Origin: Sequoia sempervirens
Lineage: Eukaryota; Streptophyta; Pinopsida; Cupressales; Cupressaceae
Length of the DNA: 64,000 nucleotides
Assembly (NCBI GenBank): GCA_007258455.2
Contig: VDFB02047230.1
Coordinates: 152,879,797-152,943,796 of the forward strand
Direction of reading: 5' to 3'
Shown here: positions 1-11,348 of the stretch, piece by piece
Layout: every line of letters begins with the position of its first letter
Numbering within the stretch: position 1 is the first letter of the stretch
Program-made: the position numbers and the translations under genes
The notes under the pieces: generated by a model
Seen by the model: only the letters and a program-made list of their open reading frames with translations
What the model was told of the DNA's origin: nothing
Databases searched by the model: none

Positions 1-923
1 GTTTTGAATGAAACAATGAATAAATTATCTTCAATATCCTTTCAATCCTCTTCAAACATGAGATCTACACATTCATAAAGAGAAGATATGTTGGGAAATT
101 TAGGGGCTTCCCTTAGTCAAACCCCATGTAAGTGTTTCCACTTCCACAATGGCAATGGCAATGATAAATGGATAATTGAAAGGAAAGAATGAAAAAATCA
201 TAAAGTGCTACAACTCAACACCCTTCAATGGCTTCCTTGAAGGACAAAAGTCATGCACATCACCTCAAGGACTTGGATCTTGGTTTGCTTCATTTCTTGA
301 ATACTTGAATTTCTTGGAGGCCCACAAAAGTTTTATCCTTCACAAAATAATGACAACATGAACACACAAAAACTTACTTAGAATTTGACATGATGTTAGG
401 ATCTTAAAATGTTGCAATAAAGATTTGAAAATTTTTATCTTAAATGCTCTTGAAAATATTTTTTGATCATGAATGATTATTAATTTTAGATAGATTTCAA
501 ATAATTCAATAACTAGGTATTTATAGGCATTTATTCAATTTCCCAAAAATTAAAATATTGATGGCTAACTTAGACACTTGAATTTCAAATATTAAATTCC
601 CACAACCAACATATTTGAATTTGGATCCAAAATAGGGGACACTCACACCCAATTCATGCATTTCTTTACCTTATTTTCTAGGTTTTTAAGTGTTGTAGGT
701 AAGGTATTAGATTTAAATGCAATTGTTTCTTACTTGAAATTCCTTGGAAAATGTTAAAAATGGGCCATAGAATGTATAATTTAGGAAATTAAATATTCAA
801 TTAGGTACAATAATTTAAGGGGGAAAAGTATAAACTAAAATTATGATGGGAAAAAATTTATGATGGTACACTAGAATAATGAAATGAAAATTAACCGAAA
901 AATTCATAAGCAATACTTATATC
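1..923. repeat. Dispersed repeat, copy 1 (cut by window start)
   Basis: Bases 1-923 align in the same orientation with 63079-64000 by eye, with scattered substitutions and a few small indels. Both copies are cut by the window edges, so the true length is unknown. No convincing coding capacity is seen. It may be part of a gypsy LTR, because a TATA-like box and a gag remnant follow on the + strand. Confidence 0.85.
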
Positions 924-1857
924 TAAAGTTCCCAAAAAAAATGTATTTAGACATATAAACTAGTTAATTAAGCATTTCATTCAAATTATTATGTAGACCT
1001 ATTGTTACAAATATTTTTTGATAATCAAATCTAAAATGATTAAAATATATTCATGAAGTGGATAGGCTATGAAAATTCCCTATATATTATTATAGACCTC
1101 TTAGTTTAAGTAATGAATTTTCCCTCTAGAAACCATAATGATGTTCATCCTTAGATCTAATAGTTGACTGCAAGTTCTCAAACTATGATTGGGTTTGGTT
1201 GAAATCGTGATGAAGGATACTCCAAATTGATTAAATCAAGTACCTTCCTTATAGCTTAAAGGCATAAAATGGACTGAAATGTACACTAATATTTATTTGA
1301 TATTTTCCTTCAATTCTATATTTAGTTTTGGCCCCATTAATGACATCCTTGGTTAACCTTGGAATCAATAAATTCCTCTATTAAAATTGTAGTGTAGTAA
1401 AATTCAAACCCCTTTGCATTTTCACACTTGTTTGGGCTCACTGTGCTATATTTATGCTTATTTATGGCTTAATTAGCCCTATTTTGTGTCCACAAGCCCT
1501 ATGAATTATATCTTTTTCTAGTTAATCCCAAAATTCTCCAATGCATAAATGATAATTTAATGACTCCATCTGTGTGTCCCTAATTTTTGGGTTGGGACTA
1601 AAATGCCACCTAGGGCATCTTTGTCCCCTAAAGGTCTCAAGACACTAATTTTTAGGTATCTTAATTGGGCCCCTTTTTGGTGTATATGACCCAAGTTTCA
1701 TGGATTGAGACTAAGACACCACCTAGGGCATCTTAGTCCTTGAGTCATTTTTGGGATTTAATTGCAAATTTTGGTAGGATTTATCCTCTTTTATTTAATG
1801 AATTCATATATCGTCTTGGTGTGATGTAATTTTGGGATGTTAATCATAGATAAGTGA

Positions 1858-1865
1858 TATAAATA
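1858..1865 (+). promoter_or_regulatory. TATA-like box of a probable LTR
   Basis: TATAAATA is followed by a pyrimidine-rich stretch and then a leader-like region, as expected for the promoter of an LTR upstream of the + strand gag remnant at 3.6 kb. There is no supporting transcript. Confidence 0.35.
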
Positions 1866-2983
1866 CATTCCCCTCTCATTTTATCCATCAAGTAATCCCT
1901 AAATCCAAGTATTTTTGTGAGAGCATTCAAGAACATATTTATCAAGCATTTGAAGCCATAATCAAGATTCAAGCATCATATCAAAGAGCTTCTTGCATCA
2001 TGTGTGTTGTTGTGCCAACATTTGTGATGTATGGTTTTGATTCAAGTAAAGCAATTCAAGATCATTCCTTTGGTTCAAGATCCATATCCATTGCAGCCAT
2101 TGCACACAAGTTTTTGACTTTACAAGGGTTTGGTGAGTTGTGGCATTAGCATTATTGTTCATTCACCATTTCCTTCATTATTTATATTTCATTTCAAGGT
2201 TTAGTGATACCAACAAGGGGTTTGACCAAGGAAAACCCCCATTCACCTAATAAACAAGTTTTTCTCATCTTTTGCATTTTGGGATTGCATATCTAGGTTG
2301 AACTCTTGAAGATCACTTGGAGTGAAAAGTTGTAAAAGTTGCAAAGTTTCATTACAAAGTTGTCATCTTCACAGAAACTCGCCTATAGGTTGAATTCAGA
2401 AGTTTTAGAACCTGAGATTGGAAAGGAAGCAAGTGCAGACCTTGGAGCTTAGGATCACATTCATAGTTCTCAAAAATTCAAAATGGGACTAATATGCCAC
2501 CTTGGGCGTCTTAGTCCTCCCAGGCCTATTTTTCAGAGATTCCTTTAGATCCAATTTTGACATCCAAAGACTTTGCATTTTCCCTGAAAAATGGCAATGG
2601 GACCTATACACCATCACAGGTGTCTTAGTCCTCCATAGCACTTTTTGAGTAGTCTCTTCACATTTCAAAGTCATCCTTGACATCTCCATACTTCCCGTTA
2701 CACACATCTAACTTCTAGTTTTATAATTTTTTGTATTTTTGATTATCCTTTTAGGTCATTTTGCATATCACATTGTGTTTTCCAACATTTTTTCTTTTCA
2801 AAGTATTTGCATGGTGGTGAAGCCCTTAGAGCTGAGAAATCCCCCTCCTAGGTCCTCCTCATTGTGAATTGAGTCACCTTGTGAGGTTGTTAGTCAATCC
2901 AATTGGGACTCCCAAGACATCCTTGAGTGATTGGTTGGAGAAAGAGTGATATTTCTAGATATCCATTTTTCCACCAATCATTT

Positions 2984-2996
2984 TGGTGAACCCGAC
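2984..2996 (+). other. Possible tRNA primer-binding site
   Basis: TGGTGAACCCGAC begins with the TGG expected opposite a tRNA CCA end. It lies between the LTR-like region and the gag remnant on the same strand. I did not match it to a specific tRNA. Confidence 0.3.
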
Positions 2997-3072
2997 TTTT
3001 AAGCATTCATTTATGATTTGGAGTCCATTAAAGTCCTTAGATATAGATTGCATTCATTCTTGCATTGCATCT

Positions 3073-3170
3073 TACATTAGTGAAAGTGCATCTAGGGTTT
3101 CTTGCATTAGTGAAATTGCATTTAGGGTTTATTATATTTGCATTAGTGAAAGTACATATAGGTTGCATCT
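3073..3170 (+). repeat. Three-copy short tandem repeat
   Basis: Three diverged copies of a roughly 35-40 nt unit built on GCATTAGTGAAAGTGCAT followed by TAGGGTTT. It sits in the leader-like region upstream of the gag remnant. Confidence 0.7.
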
Positions 3171-3633
3171 TTACTTTATTGCACCATTTTATTTCATTAA
3201 AAAACTAAAAATTGCATTGTTCTTCATCTTCGTTGCATTTACAAACATTCTTATTGCATTCAAAGTGAAATAATTTGAATTCCATATAGATTCAATTGCT
3301 TGTTCCTAGTTACTTTTCTTTCACTCATTTTATTGCATTTTTTTTTTGTTTTTTTTTGAATAATAGTATTTTGCATAGGCAATGCAGCAAAACACTATTG
3401 AACTTCAAAAATTCACTTTTTCTGCAAAAACCTCTACTAGGATAAAATTCCTTCCTAGTGTCTTAGTCTCTCTCGAATTTTTTTTTTTCCTCAGTCTCTC
3501 TCTGTTGTTTTGTTGTTTGATTCAGTGCTTGGAGAACCCAGGAATCTCACTAGGAGGACCAATACACCCTTCTTGGCATCTTAGTCCCTATTAACTTTGA
3601 TTCTCTAGTTTTTAGGATCTTAAGAATTTTTTT

Positions 3634-5096
3634 GTGTTTCTATGGGCTTCCTTTGGTTTTCTATTTTTAGTTTCTAAATTTTTTGTTATCTCAATTTCTT
3701 TCATTTCAAGTGCATTTTTTCAATCTTGCATCATGGATATATGCTTTGGAAAGTTGTCAATGTCTTTGAAATCTTTGGTAGATGTGTCAAATTTTTCCTT
3801 TGGTAATGGCCCTAACAAAATTGAACTCACTCATGCTCACTCAACTTCTAATGAATGTCCTCCTCGTGATGTTGACATCATTGGAGAAGATGATGATAGC
3901 ATGAATAAGTTCCTAAATGATTTTCTTGATAAGCTTGAGGCTAATGCATCTTTCTATCCCTCCATGAAACAACCATATCCTCCCACAATACCACCTCTTG
4001 AGATGTTTGGTTAATTACATCCTGAATTTGAAGAAAAAGTTGAACCTAAATTCCTTACAATAGGTGAATCTAGTTCCTCTAAACAAACAAATACTCAACC
4101 CTTTTACAATCACAAAGTAACAAACACTTCAATCAACCTAGAAGAAACATATAGCAAAGGATTCACAATCTTAAGAAAACAAGGATGTGATACAACAAGT
4201 GAACATGAGATTTGATCAAATCCTAGAACAAAAGCCAACCAATGAAAAAACAAAGGCATTAGGATATCGATATCCCTCTCATAACAACAAGCCTCCTAGA
4301 GAATATCTAAGGCTACAAAGTGATAGTATGGTGCTCTTGGATTCTCCTCTTGATCTAAATATTCTTCTTCCTAAACAACAACCAATAGCTCATAACAAGG
4401 ATAAAAATAGGATCATCTTAGGAACTCTTTCCCTAATCCCATCTAGAGAAGTTGGTGAATCTAGCAAGCACAAGAGGCCTTACAAATTACAAAAGTTACA
4501 ACCTCTTTGTTTGCCACCTAAAAGTGAAAGGAAACTACAACTGATTCTCAAAAAATGACTTATAACATTACCACCTATGAATAGATTAGTTCTCTATCCT
4601 AAAGATGCAAAATTCGCACATTGCACATATCATCGAACTCTCAGACATGGAATCGATGAGTGTCATGCATTCAAGTTGGTATTGCAAAACTTTCACTTCA
4701 ATGGCAACAATTTCCATCTAGTGATTGCATAGCTTATCCTAATATTCCTTCCTTGTCATGTAATAGTTGTAGAATACTCTACTCTCACTATTACATGATC
4801 CTCTTCATCATGGGTATGTGTGTCCACCTCCTACAATGATTCAACAACTAGGCCTTTATAGCTATGATTCAGAGATTGGACATCTAACCTGAATAGCCAT
4901 TTCAATCATCATGATGGTACATTTAACTTGTCAACCTAGGGATGTGAACTTGAAATGGGTCAGCACAGTATGTGCACTAGGAACCCAAAGTAGCCATTTC
5001 CATTCTACAGCTAATAAAGACACAATACTGAAAGTAAATTGCATAGAAAATAATAACATGAATGCTAACCATCAATCAACAATTACACCAAGCTGA
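3634..5096 (+). pseudogene. Ty3/gypsy-type gag remnant
   Basis: Open stretches in shifting frames (3634-4014, 4187-4558, then to about 5096) look like one eroded gag/pre-protease region. The best landmark is at 4622-4663, which encodes CTYHRTLRHGIDEC, a C-x2-H-x4-H-x4-C knuckle typical of plant gypsy gag, followed by a lysine. The upstream part is acidic and proline-rich (PTIPPLEMFG). Stops and frame changes make it non-functional. No protease DSG, reverse transcriptase or integrase follows in this frame, so the element is truncated or interrupted after about 5.1 kb. The family assignment is mainly from the knuckle. Confidence 0.55.
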
Positions 5097-6408
5097 AATG
5101 CATGACAGGAATGGAAATCTAAGCAACAAACATGGCACTACTATGTCTGCTTTGGTTGTAGGAATAGCTACAAAATGGAATTATAGTCGCTACAGGAACA
5201 ATTAGTGCTAGATTTTTAACTAATTACTAGACAACAAGTAATACTAAACTAATACTAAATTAAATGATAGATTACTCACCAAGTGGGCCCCCTTGGATAA
5301 GTATCTTCTAAAACTAATGATAACTCAAAGTCTCAAACTCATAACTTTATTTTATTCACTGTAAATCATGAGTACAAAAGAGTAATATATCTGTATTACT
5401 AAAAACTCAAGAATGCAATTACAATATCAAATTTCACAACCTCCAAAGAAGGAGCATCATATCTTTATTTATACTATCAACTAAATAAGGCAGTCAACTC
5501 CACGAACTGGGAGGATGCCATTTAGGATAAACAGAGAAAGTTGGGTGATGGTTATGCATGCATGGAATCTGGTTAGGCATGCATGTCCAACTGTAGATTT
5601 AGTGTTGTAGTAACACGCACGTTTGCTCAACATCAATAATGACCACTATAAGGTGATTACATTTGGTTTTCATGAGGAATCTCCTATCATCATCCTCCTT
5701 TGACCTTTGAATGATTCCCTTGTTAGACATTATGTTGCATGCAGAACTGGCAATGTCTTCCTCAATTTAGCATCCTCAAATTAAATATGCATGGAAATGT
5801 TAGTACGCACAATAATTGCATATCTATAACCACCTTAAGGAAAATTAATTAATCACATGAAAAATTAATATAGATAGTCCATTTAACATGCCATTATCAT
5901 TAAAAAAATTTAGAAGTAATGTTAAGCCTAATGTTTATAGATTGGGGAAAATATCATAAAAGTATCAACACTTAATGTCAAATTCCATGATAACTTCAGC
6001 AAATAGATCACAAATTCTACCCAAGAATGAGACCATAAACTAGACTCATCACTCCCCCCAACCTCAAATCTTGTTGATCCTCCATCAGGGGAAGGGCTAT
6101 TCTTTTGCTTGGTCAATGTTCTAAAATTTGCAACTGACAACTGTCCCACATCAGAGTGTGTTGTGCATGAATCAAGATCCCAATAGAATCCTCCCAATCT
6201 ATCCAATTTTCTCCATCTTTGTTTCTCTGTAGTAATATCATATTGGTAGAACCTGAAGTTTGGTATAGGCTACATTATGATGGGTGGCTGAAAAGTCAGG
6301 GGAAGCTAGAATCGCCCCTTTTTCCTACCAATGTGAATATATATGTCAATCCTTTTAAGAGTTTTTGCATAGTTTTGGATGGAATGAGGCTCAACCTGCT
6401 TGAGATCA
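5097..6408. other. Unassigned interval with possible - strand PPT/LTR edge
   Basis: No confident gene. On the - strand a purine tract (TTGGGGGGAG, near 6052-6064) is followed directly by TGATGAGTC, which resembles a polypurine tract and LTR start reading leftward. The short reading frame 6206-5928 (-) spans this point and is more likely leader or UTR than protein. The LTR end was not located. Confidence 0.3.
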
Positions 6409-6720
6409 TCAATTAACTATTCCATTTTGTGAGAGGTATCTCTTCATGGTTTCCTCTTTTGCTTTTTCCTTTTCCTCATATTCACTATAAACTGCTTCTA
6501 TCCAAGGAATAATCCTATCACCATAGCTAGGTCTAAAAATAATTATATGCCATTCCCTAAAAATAACCCTTGGATTCCTTGATTCAAGCCTAATGGGAAA
6601 AGGGATGTTAGACTCCAATTGCTTATAAGCCCCATATTGTTGTACACAACTTACTCATTTTGCACCAAAGACATACATTCCCTTAATTGGACATCCCCAA
6701 CATATGACAATGGACTCCAA
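6409..6720 (-). pseudogene. Unidentified coding remnant
   Basis: An open - strand frame encodes a basic, tryptophan-containing segment (GAYKQLESNIPFPIRLESRN, later IIPWIEAVYSEYEEKEKAKE) ending in a charged, helix-like tail and a stop. The frame stays open upstream of the first Met toward the N gap, and a second - strand frame is also open there, so a frameshift or splice junction is likely. I do not recognise the family. Codon texture is protein-like, but the gap hides the upstream part. Confidence 0.35.
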
Positions 6721-6838
6721 TCATGGTCTTGAGTTACAACATAATTATGCAAATAGAACTCACACAACAAATTATTCATTTCAAGGGAAGCAATTCGATA
6801 AGCATTGAAAAATTTAACAGGGGTCTCAATAGAAGGGT

Positions 6839-6938
6839 NNNNNNNNNNNNNNNNNNNNNNNNNNNNNNNNNNNNNNNNNNNNNNNNNNNNNNNNNNNNNN
6901 NNNNNNNNNNNNNNNNNNNNNNNNNNNNNNNNNNNNNN
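6839..6938. other. Assembly gap of exactly 100 N
   Basis: A run of exactly 100 N, the usual placeholder for a scaffold join of unknown size. Sequence to the right starts inside element B's 5' LTR, so the real left end of that LTR and its target duplication are not visible. Confidence 0.99.
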
Positions 6939-7738
6939 GATTTCCTCTCATGTATTTTTCCTATCCTATCTATGCATTACTTCTATAAAAGGCTAAAGGA
7001 TCTTTCTTTTTAAGTTAGGTTCAAAATTTGTGGATTCCAGAAGAGCCAAAAATTCTCTAAGTTTTGTTCTTTTTTCCTATTTTCTGAATCATTCCAGTCT
7101 AAAAACTTGTATGGATGTAGATATTAATCAATATTGAAGCCAATTTGATATCTACCTATCTCATGAATCTTTGTAGCTAGTTTTGTTAGTTTAGATGAAG
7201 AAAGGTGTCTTTATTGTCATTTTAAGGGTGCATCACGGAGCCTACTAAATTCAAACTGGCCCCACTCTCTTTAAAATTGGCGGTATCATTTATATAGGTT
7301 GGGAATAATTCCACAAGTGAAGTATAATACGGTTAGCCTTGATTTGTGGACCAATTATTTAAGAGGCAGAGAGAATTCTTGAGAAATTTATTTTTTGATG
7401 TTTTTTTGTATGTTTTCTTTTTTAGAATATGGATATTTAAATTCTAGAAAATATTTCAAAAAATAGATGAGTGGGTGAAAATTTATTGAAAATATTTCAT
7501 TTCATATGAAATTTTTGAATGCTTAAAGCTAAATCTACTTAAGTGATAGAAAATTTGTTGATATTCATGAAATATTATTTCAAATCTTTTGATTTCATGA
7601 TATTATTTTGTGATCTAACTAAAATTTAGTGCCTAATACATATAATTTCAAACAACCATCTAGTCCCTTTGATATTAACAAAAATATCACATCATACCCT
7701 GAAATGAACCTAGTATTGTCAAGACCTGACTACCAGAG
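6939..7738 (+). mobile_element. Element B 5' LTR, left segment
   Basis: Aligns by eye over its full length with 20220-21003, including runs such as GGATCTTTCTTTTTAAGTTA and ATTTCATGATATTATTTTGT. It is the left part of B's 5' LTR and was split when element T inserted. The last five bases, CAGAG, are the target site. The uninterrupted copy at 20990-21010 shows the empty site. Confidence 0.85.
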
Positions 7739-8395
7739 TGATCCAGGTGGATTTAGAAAACCTAAAAATTTTATAGTCTCAAAATTCAACCGAATCAACA
7801 TCATTGGAAAGAACTCACTAACACGATCCTAATGCAACTTGAACGGGCTCAAAAGGAGTCCATACATAGAAGTTATGCTTGGTCAAAGGTTCAGTCAAAC
7901 AAGCGAATCAAGTGCTAATACAAGGCTAAAAAATAGATCATCTCCAAATTAGGAAAAAGTAGTCTTAGATTGAAGGGATCATCAATAAGGTTATGACACC
8001 TTTTGAATCACATCAAACAGAGTCTGTATGAGCAAGCTAGAGCCAATCAAAGTTTCCAAAAGGGTAGGTTGACCTGTATAGTCAACATTGTTGATGACAT
8101 GGCAAGACAAGGTGACGTGGTAGATGATGATGTTTCATAAGCAGTTGAGAGCATTTATCTTATTTAAATTGGAAATTAAGCCTGAAATATATGAGCCAAA
8201 CGCTTTAAAACAAAATGCATAAATATTTTAAAAGGGCTTTAATACTTTAAAAGGTTTATAAAAGATATTTGAAACATGATGCCTGAATCTATAAAGATTT
8301 TAAAAGAGGAAAATATCATAAAATATAAAAGCCTAAATATTAAAGGATTTAAATGTCATTTTAAAGGGATTATTAAAAGATAATTCATATCCCTT

Positions 8396-10484
8396 CTTTT
8401 TTTTTACGCATAAGAGGTAAGTTTTGTTATGATGTGAGAAGTTATCCTAGCCCTCACTAGGTGAGACCACAGAAGAGGGATCTCATCCCCATGATTACAT
8501 ATTACAACTATCTTATTCAATTGTGGTCTGAATGGACCATAAATAACACTGTCTACTTGTTTTTGAAGCCACTCTTAGAAACCATGTCTATCCTAAAATG
8601 AAAACTAAAAAAACCATATTGAAAAATCTAAGTTGTTGGTCAAATGCATTACCCACACAAACAATACCAACCAAATATTTAGACCAAATTTTGGTGAACA
8701 AACTAACAATAATTGGCACCAGCTTCAACTCTTGATTTGGCAAGAGGAAATTTTTTCTTGATTTCCAATAGTTTGAGGAGAACCTTTTCTTTTCTCTGTT
8801 CAAAAGAACCCCCATTTCCCCCCAAGATCAATTGTTTCTCAGAATCCATTTTGGAGAGAGGACAGGTTTGCAATCTTTTGTAGACCTTTGTACCTTGTCT
8901 AACATTTCTTTTCTTTTTCATGACCATTTTACATTCACTGTCCCCATCCCCAGATGTTGGAGACCCTGAGTTTTGCTTGATTGTTGATGCAGAATTGGCC
9001 TTGGGAGGGGAACTTTGAGAGGAAATATTGTTGTTATCAACACCATCAAACCTGCAAGCATATTCCAGAGGAGGAAATTTTTGATCTTTCTTTGATTCTA
9101 AAAGGGGGCCATAAACCTGCTCCTTCAACTTAGTGCACAACTTATTCTTTGGAGAAGTACAACATCTGGGAGAATTCAAAATGGAGTAGTGTTTGGGAGA
9201 GGCATCTTTCCACCAAGTTGCCTCCCATTTCTCTTGAGATTTAATGATTGAACATTTTGTTGCAATGTGTCCGATTTTGTAACACTTTCTGCACCTAAAA
9301 TTTAAACCTTCATAGTCCAAGGGTTGTGACCAACTATTACCATTTGCATTCAGTATGATTTCTATCAGGAGTGATTTGGAGGTGTCCAACTCAACCAAAA
9401 TCCTTGCATAATTTTCATGGATGAATTTTTTTGAATTTGCATCTATTTGTATATAATTACCAAGAGTATTCCCAATTGTTGCAAAGCATGACTCGAACCA
9501 GTAATGAAGAGGAAGATTAGGAAGACGAACCCAAATTGGCATAACTAAAAAATATTCAGTGGCTAGATTGAAGCTGGGGTACCATGATTTTAAAAGCAAC
9601 ATGCTCTCACCCCACAACCATAAGTGCTTGAGAATTGAATTTTTATCTTGCTTACTATCAAAAACTACAATAAAAAACCCCTTAGCACTAGGACAGATCT
9701 CCAAGTTTTTTTCCATTAATGGAAGACATGTTTTCGATATCCAATCTTGAAGCTTGGGAAAACTAGGCTAGAAGTGACTAAATCTATAGATTAACCCATT
9801 CTCAGAAAAAATCTTCATTTTTCATCAAGTTCCTTCAAAATATTGGCATCAAAATCTAATTTCAAAGGATTTTTTTGAACAATGAATAACCCTCCTATTG
9901 TTCATACCCGAGTGCTTTGATTGTAGTGAAACAACCAAAGAGAAAGAACTAGGACTAGGGTTTTCTGACAGAGCACCGGATAGGGAAGAATGTTCAATAT
10001 ACACCCATTCATTTTTAACTGCATCCAAAAAGGGGGTTCTAGATCTAGAACCAGTCCTAGAAAACACACTTTTGATTTTGTTATGCTCAGAGTGGTTAGG
10101 GGATGTGGCAGTCAAATCCTGGTTGCCACCACCATTGTTAACCTGCATATCTACTAGGGAACTCACACAAAAATTCTTCCCATCACTGAGCAGTCAACTG
10201 CCAGCACCTAAGACGTCACCTTCTACCTTTAGCACATTGGAGCCCCAATGAGAAAATGAATGCATGGTTGTGTGAGCAAGTTGATCCAAATGCACCAGAA
10301 AAATTACACCCCCCACCAAACTGTTAGGCACAATCTCAACTGCAGAGACATCAATGCCATCAATGGAATCCCTCTTTTCACCTGAAACACCTGTAGTGCC
10401 AGAAGCCCCAGGAGCATAGAAGTTTGGCAGCGATGCCATCAATACTATCTCATTTAGATCCCATATCCCTATTTTTATGGCTTG
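8396..10484 (-). mobile_element. Internally deleted LINE inside the T 5' LTR
   Basis: The insertion is absent from the 3' LTR of T. On the - strand it starts near 10484, carries an ORF1 beginning 42 bases later, and ends in a short poly(A) seen as nine T at 8397-8405. A 15-nt target duplication with one mismatch fits (8381-8395 and 10485-10499). The downstream LTR sequence is also partly repeated at 10508-10534, so a longer 27-28 nt duplication is an alternative. There is no endonuclease or reverse transcriptase. About 300 bases after ORF1 the 3' tail follows, so ORF2 was lost by internal deletion or this is an ORF1-only derivative. An L1-like plant LINE is inferred from ORF1. Confidence 0.75.
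8703..10442 (-). pseudogene. LINE ORF1 remnant (CCHC zinc knuckle)
   Basis: The start Met is at 10442 (MMASLPNFYAPGASG). The N-terminal half is broken by frameshifts. The longest intact part, 9716-8703, is 337 codons. It shows the tryptophan-rich core seen in plant LINE ORF1 / DUF4283 proteins (SWYPSFNLATEYFLVMPIWV, then LPLHYWF). A CCHC knuckle, CRKCYKIGHIATKC (bases 9252-9293), follows, then a basic tail. Such proteins bind LINE RNA to form the transposition particle. The preserved order of DUF4283-like core and knuckle supports L1-type origin. No EN/RT frame follows, and stops and frameshifts make this copy inactive. Confidence 0.75.
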
Positions 10485-11318
10485 TAATCCATATCCCTAT
10501 TTACATGGATTATTAAAAGATAATCCATAACCTTATTTACATTATAAGATTTGTGAGAATATCCTAAGGGGTTTTTTAGGATAATTTTAAAGGTGCTTAT
10601 CAAATTGAAATAATATTGTACAAGAATATTGTAAAGCCCAAAATTATAAGGGCTATTTGTTTTAACGGATGTATTATTTTTAGGGAATTTACTGTTGTAA
10701 TGGGAGACTAGGATAATTTGAAAATCATATGATTTTAAACCATATTATGAAAATAAAATGTATAAAAATGGGAAGAGTTTGGCGTTTTAGGGACATTGGA
10801 AATTGTTGTGAAACATTGAAAATTATCTTGGAGAGAATAATTGTATTATTGGGAAATTATTGTGAAAGGTGGAGAATTTGAATTCTTTGAGAGAGAGATT
10901 ACAAGGTGTTGATTATTACACCAAATATTGTAAAGGAGAGAGAGACTAAGAAATTCTTATGCAGGTGGAGCTTGGATATTGTAACAAGGAATTTTCATTG
11001 CTTGGTTATATTAATAAAGTGGTCTACCTTGAGAAGCACACCCAAAGATGTAGTCCTAATTGGATGAACTTTGTTATCAAGCTTGTGTTCCTCTCTCTTC
11101 TATCTTATTCTTCTTCTCTATCCTATCTTTCATTCTTTATTTATTTTCTAATTAAAACACTTTAGTAATTAGTTAATTTTATTAAGTTATATAAATGTGA
11201 ACCTAGTTTGTATTTTCAACGGTTAAACAACATAGTCATGTAATTTTGTTGGATCGGGATTAACTATACTTTAAGTTGATTTGCAAGTTAATTGTAAACC
11301 TCTAATTACATATCAAAG

Positions 11319-11330
11319 TGGTATTAGAGC
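11319..11330 (+). other. Element T primer-binding site
   Basis: TGGTATTAGAGC lies three bases after the 5' LTR end. It differs by one base from TGGTATCAGAGC, the complement of the 3' end of plant initiator Met-tRNA. Confidence 0.85.
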
Positions 11331-11348
11331 TTCTTAATAGGAAATTGC

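Larger units (their letters stand above)
1594..3588 (+). repeat. Cluster of six imperfect ~34-nt palindromes
   Basis: A palindromic motif of the form GGGACTAA..GCC - ACCTAG - GGC..TTAGTCCC recurs at 1594-1627, 1709-1738, 2485-2518, 2599-2632, 3439-3469 (weak) and 3554-3588. The first copy has 14-base arms with two mismatches. The second has perfect 8-base arms around the palindrome CCTAGG. Spacing is irregular. The copies lie on both sides of a TATA-like box and before the gag remnant, which would fit an LTR and untranslated leader. Function is unknown. Confidence 0.7.
7739..11315 (+). repeat. Element T 5' LTR (with nested LINE)
   Basis: Starts TGATCCAGGTGG and ends ATTACATATCA. It matches the 3' LTR at 14330-15791 apart from about 2.1 kb of inserted LINE. 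A TATA-like box (TATAAAAATGGG) lies at 10761-10772. Confidence 0.9.

Noticed and set aside
6219..6416. 65-aa + frame
   Set aside because: No motif, and it faces a better - strand signal. Likely chance.
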